Both the position numbers and the translations under genes were made by a program. 14,175 nucleotides of DNA from Verrucomicrobiota bacterium (GTDB taxonomy: Bacteria > Verrucomicrobiota > Verrucomicrobiia > Limisphaerales > SXQI01): contig WBXJ01000048.1 of the NCBI GenBank assembly GCA_008933045.1, forward strand, positions 1-14,175, written 5' to 3'. Position 1 is the stretch's first letter, and the number at the start of each line of letters is the position of its first letter. Of the stretch, positions 7,033 to 14,024 are shown in pieces. Below the pieces are notes generated by a model, which saw only the letters and a program-made list of their open reading frames with translations, was not told where the DNA came from and made no database searches.

Positions 7033-7686
7033 ATGGATTTGCAGAGTTTGTTGAACGGATTGTTGATGTATGCCTGTTTTTTGCCTGTGCTCACTTTTCA
7101 CGAGTTCGCCCATGCTTGGGTAGCCTCCAAGCGCGGGGATGACACGGCACGCAATCAAGGTCGCGTTTCACTCAATCCAGGTGTTCATATCGATATGGTG
7201 GGCACGATCGTGCTTCCGTTGCTGAGTATTTTTCTCACTTCGATCGGCTCGGGTCTGGCTGGTTTTATTATTGGTTGGGGGAAACCAGTTCCTGTAAATA
7301 TCAACAATTTGCGGCAACCTCGACTTGACGATTCGCTCATCGCGATGGCAGGGCCGGCCATGAATGTTTTGCTCGCCATCGGCTTGCTGGCGGTCGCAAA
7401 AATTGGGGTCATCGCCGAGATTCCTTTGATCACCCAATCCGCAGTGCAGATTGCGTTTATCAGTTTGTTTCTTTGCTTTTTTAATTTACTGCCGATACCT
7501 CCGCTGGACGGCTCGCATGTCGTGGCCCACTTACTCCGACTCAAGTGGGAAACCTATTTCAAAATGATGCCCTACGGGTTCATCATGGTGCTCATCGCTT
7601 GGCAGATCGACGCCGTTCGCACTGTGGTGAGCCTGGCGACTGCGACTACATTTTCGTTGATCGCAGCCCTGTTTCAATTAAATTAA
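7033..7686 (+). CDS. M50-family (site-2 protease-like) membrane metalloprotease
   Basis: The 217-residue product is an integral membrane zinc protease. The zinc motif H23-E24-F25-A26-H27 lies in the first membrane helix. The second conserved block, N-L-L-P-I-P-P-L-D159-G, supplies the third zinc ligand Asp159 near the third or fourth helix. Hydrophobic segments lie at about residues 5-29, 54-82, 101-122, 136-155 and 180-205, with a central G-W-G-K-P-V-P-V-N motif (81-89) typical of short rhomboid-neighbour-type S2P homologues that lack PDZ domains. The ATG at 7033 is chosen because the HExxH helix starts right after it. The longer frame from 6826 overlaps the FmdB-like gene. No Shine-Dalgarno is visible. 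Its substrate is unknown. The compact form without accessory domains is common in bacteria and may have a housekeeping role. Confidence 0.9.
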   Translation: MDLQSLLNGLLMYACFLPVLTFHEFAHAWVASKRGDDTARNQGRVSLNPGVHIDMVGTIVLPLLSIFLTSIGSGLAGFIIGWGKPVPVNINNLRQPRLDDSLIAMAGPAMNVLLAIGLLAVAKIGVIAEIPLITQSAVQIAFISLFLCFFNLLPIPPLDGSHVVAHLLRLKWETYFKMMPYGFIMVLIAWQIDAVRTVVSLATATTFSLIAALFQLN

Positions 7687-7699
7687 AGTTACGTTGCTA

Positions 7700-8407
7700 A
7701 TGCTACCCACAAGAAAAACATTTGCCGAGGTTGGATTTCCAGGTCGATTGATCGCGGTCGAAGGACTAGATGGCTCAGGGAAATCGACGCAGATTTATTT
7801 ACTCAAACGTTGGCTGGAGCTAACAGGCGCGAAAGTTTTTTTTAGCGAATGGAACTCTTCGGAACTAGTTAAAAGTGCCACGAGCAAAGGAAAAAAACGG
7901 CAACTTCTAACCTCCACGACGTTTAGCCTGATTCATGCCACGGATTTTGCGGATCGTTATGAACGGCAATTAGTGCCGTTGTTGCGTGCGGGTTACATCG
8001 TTTTATGCGATCGCTACGTCTACACGGCCTTCGCTCGCGACGTGGTGCGCGGGTGCCAACCCGAGTGGGTGCGTGCCAATTACGGTTTCGCGTGCTTGCC
8101 GGATCTCACGTTTTTTTTCAAAGCCAACTTGGAAGTTTCCCTCCAACGAATTTTGGATAATCGACCCGAGCTAAAGTATTTTGAAGCCGGCATGGATCTG
8201 AATCTTTCACCCGATCCCTACGAGAGTTTCCGTATATTTCAGGGCCGAATACTTGAGCAATACCTTGCGATGAGTCAGGAGTTTAATTTCGTGGTGATCG
8301 ATGCGAATCAACCTGTCGAAACCCAGCAAACTATCGTCCGCCAGACTGTCGGGTCTCGGATTGATCTCGCTCAATACCTCTTGCCTCAGACCTCAACGAA
8401 TTCATGA
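7700..8407 (+). CDS. thymidylate-kinase-like P-loop kinase, first of tandem pair
   Basis: The 235-residue product belongs to the TMP-kinase group of P-loop nucleoside monophosphate kinases. Walker A is complete: E21-G22-L-D-G-S-G-K28-S-T-Q. The D104-R105-Y106 motif, which in dTMP kinase orients the nucleotide acceptor, is present. The usual F-A-A-D-R-A-Q-H segment is replaced by H-A-T-D-F-A-D-R (79-86), and an F-E-A-G-M-D-L-N-L-S segment (161-170) replaces the normal lid sequence. It is longer than typical TMP kinase (about 205-215 residues) and lacks a recognisable canonical TMP-binding layout, so a non-dTMP substrate is possible. Starts at ATG 7700 (a TTG two codons earlier is weaker), 13 bases after the protease stop. 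Its stop overlaps the next gene by four bases (ATGA), so the two kinases are translationally coupled. Confidence 0.8.
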   Translation: MLPTRKTFAEVGFPGRLIAVEGLDGSGKSTQIYLLKRWLELTGAKVFFSEWNSSELVKSATSKGKKRQLLTSTTFSLIHATDFADRYERQLVPLLRAGYIVLCDRYVYTAFARDVVRGCQPEWVRANYGFACLPDLTFFFKANLEVSLQRILDNRPELKYFEAGMDLNLSPDPYESFRIFQGRILEQYLAMSQEFNFVVIDANQPVETQQTIVRQTVGSRIDLAQYLLPQTSTNS

Positions 8408-9147
8408 ACTCCACGTCTCAGATTTTCAGACGAACCGATTCGATCGCGGTGCCTTCCCTCTCGAACCGGCGGTTTTACGGCCAAGGTATTCCGGGGGTGA
8501 AATTAGCAGCACTCAGCGGAAAATTGATCGCGGTGGAAGGAGCCGACGGCTCGGGGCGTTCGACGCAAATCAGCCGGTTGGTGGATTGGTTGGAGGGAAA
8601 CGGACATGCGACGGTTCAAGTTGGGCTGAAGCGTTCGACGTTGGTGAGTGAGGAACTTAGTCAAGCACAGCAAGGCAACATTCTTAGCCGCACCACGCTG
8701 AGCCTTTTTTACGCAACAGATTTTGCCGATCAACTCGAGAATATCATCCTTCCCGCTCTGGGTTCCGGCTTTATCGTATTAGCAGATCGTTACATCTACA
8801 CGTTGATGGTGCGCGATATGGTTCGCGGGATGGATGAGGATTGGTTGAAGAATCTTTACGGCATTGCTCTGGAACCTGACGCCGTTTTTTACCTCAATGT
8901 TTCGCCGGAGGAATTGGTTCAGCGAAACTTTGCCAAAAACCACTCTCTAGATTTCTGGGAGAGCGGTATGGATCTAGGTTTGTCGCGTGATATGTTCGAC
9001 AGTTTTCTGAAATACCAAGCGCTCGTCGAGCAGCAGTTCAAGCGATTGCAGTCCACCTACGGGTTTACAATTGTCGATGCGCACCAGTCGGTTGATGCGG
9101 TGAATGCTATCCTGCGTCAGGAGATTGAGACGCTCCTAACGCGTTAA
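8404..9147 (+). CDS. thymidylate-kinase-like paralogue with Walker A Lys-to-Arg change
   Basis: The 247-residue product is a diverged paralogue of the kinase immediately upstream. Shared marks include the L-I-A-V-E-G-x-D-G-S-G opening, A-T-D-F-A-D (104-109), D128-R129-Y130-I-Y-T and W-E-S-G-M-D-L-G-L-S (185-194). The P-loop reads G46-A-D-G-S-G-R52-S-T. The invariant Walker A Lys is Arg, encoded by CGT, so the change is not a wobble-position ambiguity. A 38-residue N-terminal extension precedes the P-loop; in the first paralogue it is 15 residues. Arg here normally cripples phosphoryl transfer, so this protein may be a regulatory or weakly active partner, perhaps as a heterodimer with the first. 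The overlap with the first gene (ATGA at 8404-8407) supports equal expression. A working but atypical P-loop is the alternative. Confidence 0.78.
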   Translation: MNSTSQIFRRTDSIAVPSLSNRRFYGQGIPGVKLAALSGKLIAVEGADGSGRSTQISRLVDWLEGNGHATVQVGLKRSTLVSEELSQAQQGNILSRTTLSLFYATDFADQLENIILPALGSGFIVLADRYIYTLMVRDMVRGMDEDWLKNLYGIALEPDAVFYLNVSPEELVQRNFAKNHSLDFWESGMDLGLSRDMFDSFLKYQALVEQQFKRLQSTYGFTIVDAHQSVDAVNAILRQEIETLLTR

Positions 9148-9171
9148 GAGACTTCGGAAATCCGCCCAGAA

Positions 9172-9987
9172 TCACGGCTGGAAGGTGCGACGGAGATAAT
9201 CGAGACTTTCCTTCGCGATACGCTCTGGCCCTTCGGTAAAGTCAAAAACTTCTACCGAGACCCATCCGTCGTAATTGTTTGCGCGTAACGCTTTGGCGAT
9301 CGGCGTAAAATCAATTTCCCCAAAGCCTGGACCTTTCATGTTCTTGTCGTTGGCGTGGAAGTAAGCAAAGCGACCTCGGCTTTCGTGAATGATCTGGGGA
9401 ATTGGTTTCGATTCTGTGGACATTGCTTTGACGTCGAGAATGATTTGGCAGTGTGGGCTTGAGAACCGATCCACAAAAGAAATGGCCTGGGTCGCGGTGT
9501 TGATAAAATCTGTCTCCGCAGGGCCCAACGGTTCGAAGCAAATAATGACCCCGCGATCCTGTGCTTTTCGGACTGCCGGTTGCAGAACAGAGAACGCAAA
9601 ATCGTCGGCTTGTTCGAGCGAAACTCCTGAGATGAGGCTTCGTTGCTTTGGCGAACCCAGCACAACCGTCTTACCTCCAAGGTCGGCGCAAAAATCCACC
9701 AAATGACCAAAGTAATCCGAAGTTCGTGCTCGGATTTGTGGGTCGGGATGCGTGAGGTGCAATCCTTCTGTCTGGGCCAGCACCCAATGGATTCCCGTAA
9801 TCGCGAGGTTGTGTTGCTGCGCCAATTCACGCCAGCGGCGACGTTCTGATGTTGGAACATCAGTCACCGATTTGGCCGCAGTGAAGGGAGCGATCTCAAT
9901 TCCCTCATAACCCACTTGGGCGACGAAGGGCACGATATCATCGAACTTCCAGTTCTGGAAAATCTCGTTGCAGATGGCAAACTTCAT
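9172..9987 (-). CDS. TIM-barrel sugar isomerase/epimerase (xylose isomerase-like)
   Basis: The 271-residue product has the layout of the AP-endonuclease-2/xylose-isomerase-like TIM-barrel family (IolE, IolI, hydroxypyruvate isomerase, tagatose 3-epimerase). The candidate metal ligands are E152 (C-F-E-P-L-G-P), D185 (I-L-D-V-K-A-M), H211 (Y-F-H-A-N-D-K) and E246 (S-V-E-V-F-D), in the order and strand positions expected. H67 in G-I-H-W is also typical. The H-A-N-D-K-N and E-P-L-G-P-A-E-T-D-F signatures are shared by ketose 3-epimerase-like members. Its stop (TGA at 9172-9174) is 25 bases from the end of the convergent kinase gene. It follows the myo-inositol oxygenase by 46 bases on the same strand. 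This is consistent with a job in inositol or uronate conversion (for example inosose or ketouronate isomerisation), but the exact substrate cannot be read from sequence. Confidence 0.85.
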   Translation of the reverse strand: MKFAICNEIFQNWKFDDIVPFVAQVGYEGIEIAPFTAAKSVTDVPTSERRRWRELAQQHNLAITGIHWVLAQTEGLHLTHPDPQIRARTSDYFGHLVDFCADLGGKTVVLGSPKQRSLISGVSLEQADDFAFSVLQPAVRKAQDRGVIICFEPLGPAETDFINTATQAISFVDRFSSPHCQIILDVKAMSTESKPIPQIIHESRGRFAYFHANDKNMKGPGFGEIDFTPIAKALRANNYDGWVSVEVFDFTEGPERIAKESLDYLRRTFQP

Positions 9988-10033
9988 GAAAAGAAATCAG
10001 GCAAGTTTGGTTCCATCGTGTTTCCACATGCGC

Positions 10034-10951
10034 CTACCAGCGAAGTTCACCTGGCAGAAACTCGTTGATTAAATCTTCGTAGAAAGGCCGAAGTTTTTCG
10101 ACATCTGGTTTCTCATGACTCTTGGTGTAGAGATCATAAGGATTAAATTTAAGGACCCATTCCATGAGGCGACGATCTTCATCGTTCAACAGGAAATCAT
10201 ACTCGCCCTCACGATGGATGGGATAGCAGGAGTGATAACGAATCATCGCCAACCCTTCGGCCGGTAGTTTGCCTTTCACCACATGATAAAGATACTCGTC
10301 ATGGCCCCATGAGAGGTTCACCTTGTCGAGTCCACAGCCCTCTTTATAAATGCCCGCTGGGGTTTGGAATCGAGGGTTTTGCGAGTCTGGATTCGCTTCA
10401 AAGAACTTTGGAAAAACAATCTTTGGGGAGAAAGCACAACCGACAGGAAAGGTATCTCCAACAACCGCCCATTGAGGCTCGCCAAATAAGCACAGAATCT
10501 TCCCCAAATCATGGATCAACCCCGTGAGAATGAACCAACGCGGATGGCCATCGCGGCGAATGTGCTCTGCGGTTTGGAGTAAATGTTGAAGCTGGGAAAG
10601 ATCGGTGTCCGGGTCGCTATCATCGATGAGCGTGTTCAGGAATTCCATCGCCTGCCACACCGTCATGGCTTTTCGTTCCAACTTGAGGAAATCTGCCCGC
10701 TTGGCCTGTCCAAATTCGTAGCTTTGGAATTGGTGATTGAGCCGATAGAATTCTCTAACAGTAGGCCGCGCATCGGCTTCGTAGTTCCTAAACTCCACCT
10801 CTTTTTTGTCAGTGTCAGTCGCTCGAAAAACCGGTGTTGCCACAGCAGGTGTGGATCCCTCGGGATAACGTTCTTTGAGAAAATCCTCCCATTCCTCAAG
10901 ATGCTCCAGAGGCTTGGGATTCGGCGTATTGTTATGCATAAATGATTGCAA
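10034..10951 (-). CDS. myo-inositol oxygenase (MIOX)
   Basis: The 305-residue product is a diiron dioxygenase of the HD-domain fold that cleaves myo-inositol to D-glucuronate. By comparison with the mouse enzyme all six iron ligands are present: H123 (before L-L-Q-T-A-E), H147 and D148 (G-L-I-H-D-L-G-K), H217 (S-W-G-H-D-E-Y), H240 (I-R-Y-H-S-C-Y-P) and D273 (P-Y-D-L-Y-T-K). The conserved K-x-N-L-S-W-G-H and P-V-G-C-A-F-S segments are also kept. Length is close to the eukaryotic enzyme (about 285). MIOX is best known in plants and animals and is scattered in bacteria. The first ATG (10951) is followed by another four codons later (10939); neither has a visible Shine-Dalgarno. It lies directly upstream of the sugar isomerase gene. 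Confidence 0.93.
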   Translation of the reverse strand: MQSFMHNNTPNPKPLEHLEEWEDFLKERYPEGSTPAVATPVFRATDTDKKEVEFRNYEADARPTVREFYRLNHQFQSYEFGQAKRADFLKLERKAMTVWQAMEFLNTLIDDSDPDTDLSQLQHLLQTAEHIRRDGHPRWFILTGLIHDLGKILCLFGEPQWAVVGDTFPVGCAFSPKIVFPKFFEANPDSQNPRFQTPAGIYKEGCGLDKVNLSWGHDEYLYHVVKGKLPAEGLAMIRYHSCYPIHREGEYDFLLNDEDRRLMEWVLKFNPYDLYTKSHEKPDVEKLRPFYEDLINEFLPGELRW

Positions 10952-11065
10952 TCTGCGAACTACTAAACAATGAGCCGTTTACCGCTGCTTGGCAAGTCCG
11001 GGCTATCGCCAAAAAGAAAAGCCGCCGGTTTTTAGGCGGCGGCTGGAATTTGAGTGGAACTCCAA
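10952..11065 (-). promoter_or_regulatory. intergenic region upstream of myo-inositol oxygenase
   Basis: This 114-base gap lies between the DUF1080 gene and the oxygenase, both on the minus strand. Its right part holds a strong terminator for the DUF1080 gene, so the oxygenase/isomerase pair needs its own promoter in the remaining 60 or so bases. TTGCCA is a 5 of 6 match to the -35 consensus, but the paired -10 is weak (CATTGT, 3 of 6). No other regulatory site is evident. Confidence 0.35.
11011..11044 (-). terminator. intrinsic terminator of the DUF1080 gene
   Basis: On the minus strand the sequence runs GCCGCC, loop TAAAAACC, GGCGGC, then TTTTCTTTTT. This is a perfect GC-rich stem followed directly by a T-rich tail, the classical rho-independent layout. 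An alternative 7-base pairing (AGCCGCC at 11020-11026 with GGCGGCT at 11038-11044) also forms. It starts 21 bases after the DUF1080 stop. There is no T-run on the plus side, so it acts in one direction. Confidence 0.85.
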
Positions 11066-11695
11066 TTATTCGAGGCGTTTGACTCGGATGTTTTTGTAGT
11101 GGATGACGCTCTTGGGGTCATGCGCTTGGAGTGCGAAGGTTCCTTCGTCCAGCTTGCGGGTATAATCTTTGCCCGCTTTGGCGTCGCTTGGCTCGATGTA
11201 TTCCATGACGACTTTATCATTCACTTTCACGGTCACCTTGTTGCCTTTGACGGTGATCGTTTGGGTCCACCATTCGTTATCCTTCGCGGCGGATTCTTTC
11301 ACGTTGTTAATGTCGTAAAGGCTGCCGGTTTTTTTCCAGTCGCCGTGCGTGTTGTTCACCTGAGTTTCGAAACCATATTTCGGCCAGCTCTCGGCCTGAT
11401 ATTTGGTGTGGAAATAAATACCCCCATTGGACATCGGCGCAGTTTTGACATCCACCTTCAGCTCAAAGTTTTTGAACGGCTTGGCGTCTCCCACATAATA
11501 GAGATGGCTTCGTTCACCCTGGGCGACGAAGGCTCCGTCTTTAAAGATCCAAGTGTTGGTGTGTTCGGTGGCCATTTTCCACCCTTTAAAAGATTTCCCA
11601 TCCGTGATGGAGGTGAAGCCGGGTTCGACATTGGCGGCGATTGCGGACAATGCCACAGCGGATGCCATGAGTGTTGCGAGGAGTGTTCGTTTCAT
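11066..11695 (-). CDS. exported DUF1080 (3-keto-disaccharide hydrolase) protein
   Basis: The 209-residue product starts at the ATG at 11695. A longer frame would use TTG at 11710 and add residues ahead of a well-formed signal peptide. The signal peptide is M-K-R followed by a hydrophobic core to about residue 20, with cleavage near A-I-A-A-N (20-22). The mature protein is a concanavalin-like beta-sandwich of the DUF1080 type. It opens F-T-S-I-T-D-G-K-S-F-K-G-W-K (27-40), then D-G-A-F-V-A-Q-G, F-E-L-K-V-D-V-K and S-N-G-G-I-Y-F-H-T-K (89-98). F-E-T-Q-V-N-N-T-H (109-117) follows, and the end reads I-A/I-R-V-K-R-L-like (Y-K-N-I-R-V-K-R-L-E). DUF1080 proteins are abundant in Verrucomicrobia, Planctomycetes and Bacteroidetes, and some hydrolyse 3-keto-glycosides. 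This is a single-domain member. It is followed by a strong terminator. Confidence 0.88.
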   Translation of the reverse strand: MKRTLLATLMASAVALSAIAANVEPGFTSITDGKSFKGWKMATEHTNTWIFKDGAFVAQGERSHLYYVGDAKPFKNFELKVDVKTAPMSNGGIYFHTKYQAESWPKYGFETQVNNTHGDWKKTGSLYDINNVKESAAKDNEWWTQTITVKGNKVTVKVNDKVVMEYIEPSDAKAGKDYTRKLDEGTFALQAHDPKSVIHYKNIRVKRLE

Positions 11696-11752
11696 ACGTG
11701 TGTGATTCAATTTACGGGATTGAGCTTAGAGATCAAGATTTCCTATGTCGAT

Positions 11753-13774
11753 TCAAGGTTGCCATTTTTCGTTAAAGAATCCGGCGGAAGCGATTCCTCC
11801 CGGTGCGCGAGGGGTGACGGGCTGGTTGATGTCGATCACCGCGTAGTCCGGTAGTTTTGATACCTGCCTCGCGTTGTTTAAATAATCATACTCGCGAAAG
11901 GTGAAGCCGCTATTCAACACCACATAACGTCGAGGGTTCAATGGGTTGGGGTAAATAAGCACGGGCACGTGGCTGGTGCTGGTAAATGTTTTACCCGCAA
12001 TCGTCACGTCTTTCCCCGACCATTTCACCGGCAATCGGTCGAGGATACGCGCCAATACTTGGTTGCTTTGCGGATCACCCCAAAGCACGAGGTTGTGATT
12101 TGAGATATCTGCGTCGGTAATTTCGCGGTCGGTTTTGACTCGAGCCTCGCCTCGAAATTGTGCGCGCCACTGCTCCGTAGCGTGACGTTGCTCGGCCTTG
12201 ACCCAAGCACCGGACTGTTCATTGAGCGGTTGGCCCGTGGGGCTGACCATTAGAAAACTATCCATAAACGCATCATCAATCGGGCCTTGCAAGCCGGGGC
12301 GTTTTGCAAGACTCGCCATCTCAGGTTGCGTCACGTTCTGCCAGGTGCTCCCTGTTTTTTCAAAATGCGCCACCCATGAACGATCGCTCCCCACAGCGGG
12401 AGCCTTAAGTTTTGCGCCGTTGATAATGACCGTGGGCTTGGTTCCATTATCCAATGGGCAAAGTCCCGCAGGCATGGAAAGGGTCAGCGAAGTCACATTC
12501 GTGAGCTCCAGTCGAACCGTCTGCCGATCCTCGATCACGGCTCGCACTCTCGCTCGTTCCCAGTGATGCTCCAGCCCATTCAGTTTTACCCAGAGCATTT
12601 CATTATATCGCAGAGTCCACGTCGTGAACCGGACCTCGTTTGGAACGGGATTGCGGCCCTTCGCCATGATGGAATCCATGCGCCGATTCACTTCGGCCTT
12701 TGCCAGTTTTTCGTAAGAGTGCCCCGTTTTTGGCCCGATGATATGGGTCAGTTCCATGCCCTCAGCAGCGAGTGCTTTGGCCATGATATCCGCAGCTTGT
12801 TTTTGAGAATCGATCTCGCCGCTGTAGGCAACCGTGGGACAGTTGAACAGGTTCAACGCATAGTCGGTAGCGTCATACATATGCCAAAGCTTCTGTTCGT
12901 AAGCCGGAGGGTTCACCGCTTCTTTTTGGAACACCTTCAAAAAATCCGCCGTCTCACTAAATCCCGCCCCCGGTGCAGCCGCAGCCCAAAGACCCGCGTA
13001 ATGCGTGGCGAACTGCCAGCACGCTGCGCCCCCCATCGAAAACCCTCGCACTGCGATCCGGTTTTCATCAATCGGATAACGAGCTTTCACATCCGCCAAT
13101 GCCTCTAACAAATCGATCTCACCCGCGAACTTATTGGCGTTGCAATACCGTCCATACAAATGCAGCACCACCGTGTTAGGCGGTGTGAACTCTCCCGCCG
13201 ATTTAAGGCGACCATTCAAAAAATTAAGTTCACTCAACTTTTCATCACGACCATGAAACCAAGCATCCAACCGAAGAGGCTGCTGGCTTCCTGTTCCGAA
13301 TGTCGTCGGAATCACCAGACCGTAAGGCTGCACGGAGCCATCAATTTTAGAGACATAACCTCGCACCACCAAGCCCGTCGCACTCGTCCAAGGAGCCTGC
13401 CCACTCTCCAAGGCCATGAGTCGCATTAACCCTAAATCTAACAAGGTGCGGGCTACTGGCACCTCGTTGGTGGGATTAAAAAACTCATCGTGCGCCAGCG
13501 CGTAACGCACTGCGTTCTGAAATATTTGCACATCTGGCATCAAGGCCAACCCCGCCGGTTTGTTAGAGAACGAAGCCTTTGCCCTTTCGATCGAGTCCCC
13601 CAATTGCTTCACCCGCGTTTGGAGATCCAGACGATCCACCTCGCTGATCATTCCGCCGGGGGGAGGAACAGGTCGCACTTTCGCTGCCTGATTATCCGCA
13701 GGTTCATCACCCAAGCAACGGATGGGTTGAATCAAGGCCAACAGCGCAGCCAAAATAAACGACGTATGTTTCAT
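11753..13774 (-). CDS. secreted prolyl-oligopeptidase-like alpha/beta hydrolase (esterase/peptidase)
   Basis: The 673-residue product starts at the ATG at 13774, which begins a signal peptide (M-K-H-T-S-F-I-L-A-A-L-L). The 13834 ATG would prepend 20 polar residues. A Pro-rich segment and an unassigned N-terminal region (about 30-140) precede the alpha/beta-hydrolase core. The core has nucleophile Ser246 in G-F-S246-M-G-G, catalytic acid near D322 (S-G-E-I-D), and His352 in T-G-H352-S. The roughly 290-residue tail after the core carries I-Y-P-N-P-L-N-P-x-R-Y-V-V-L-N-S-G-F-T-F-R (607-627). This is a recurrent motif of secreted PVC-phylum hydrolases recalled without a search. Substrate is unknown: a feruloyl or acetyl esterase on plant polymers, or a peptidase, are candidates. 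It lies 42 bases beyond the DUF1080 start toward the right, so they may be one unit. Confidence 0.85.
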   Translation of the reverse strand: MKHTSFILAALLALIQPIRCLGDEPADNQAAKVRPVPPPGGMISEVDRLDLQTRVKQLGDSIERAKASFSNKPAGLALMPDVQIFQNAVRYALAHDEFFNPTNEVPVARTLLDLGLMRLMALESGQAPWTSATGLVVRGYVSKIDGSVQPYGLVIPTTFGTGSQQPLRLDAWFHGRDEKLSELNFLNGRLKSAGEFTPPNTVVLHLYGRYCNANKFAGEIDLLEALADVKARYPIDENRIAVRGFSMGGAACWQFATHYAGLWAAAAPGAGFSETADFLKVFQKEAVNPPAYEQKLWHMYDATDYALNLFNCPTVAYSGEIDSQKQAADIMAKALAAEGMELTHIIGPKTGHSYEKLAKAEVNRRMDSIMAKGRNPVPNEVRFTTWTLRYNEMLWVKLNGLEHHWERARVRAVIEDRQTVRLELTNVTSLTLSMPAGLCPLDNGTKPTVIINGAKLKAPAVGSDRSWVAHFEKTGSTWQNVTQPEMASLAKRPGLQGPIDDAFMDSFLMVSPTGQPLNEQSGAWVKAEQRHATEQWRAQFRGEARVKTDREITDADISNHNLVLWGDPQSNQVLARILDRLPVKWSGKDVTIAGKTFTSTSHVPVLIYPNPLNPRRYVVLNSGFTFREYDYLNNARQVSKLPDYAVIDINQPVTPRAPGGIASAGFFNEKWQP

Positions 13775-14024
13775 GTTTCTTCGGTTGTCTGAAATTGGCT
13801 CCCCGGAAGCAAGTTTATTCACTTGCGGGATCATAAGTTAATCCACTAGTGAACCTCCTTCAAACTCGGGTCGCAGACAAATGAGAAGTTAAAATTATCG
13901 TGCCTGAGAAAATCTTTTCACGAACGTCCGTTGACCATAGACGGCTGCCGACGTTCAAAATTTTGCGGCTCTTCCGGAAATTCTTATTTCCAATTTATTG
14001 CAGAAATAATTTGAGATCGCTCGG
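13775..14024. other. intergenic region with a minor inverted repeat
   Basis: This stretch of 250 bases between the hydrolase and the right-edge gene holds no convincing gene, RNA or strong promoter. An imperfect hairpin is possible: GAACGTC (13922-13928) pairs with GACGTTC (13950-13956), and an inner CCGT/ACGG pair adds to it. No proper T-run follows on the minus strand (GTGAAAAGATTTTC), so it is at best a weak terminator of the upstream gene, or chance. Confidence 0.4.

Noticed and set aside
9148..9171. Bidirectional terminator in the convergent gap between the kinase and isomerase genes
   Set aside because: Only 24 bases with no clear stem and no T-run on either side.
11054..11854. 266-codon plus-strand open frame
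   Set aside because: Lies antisense over the DUF1080 gene with a low-complexity His/Phe/Gly/Val-rich translation and no recognisable domain; the minus-strand gene has a signal peptide, family motifs and a terminator.
12563..13108. 181-codon plus-strand open frame
   Set aside because: Antisense shadow of the hydrolase gene; translation has no family resemblance.
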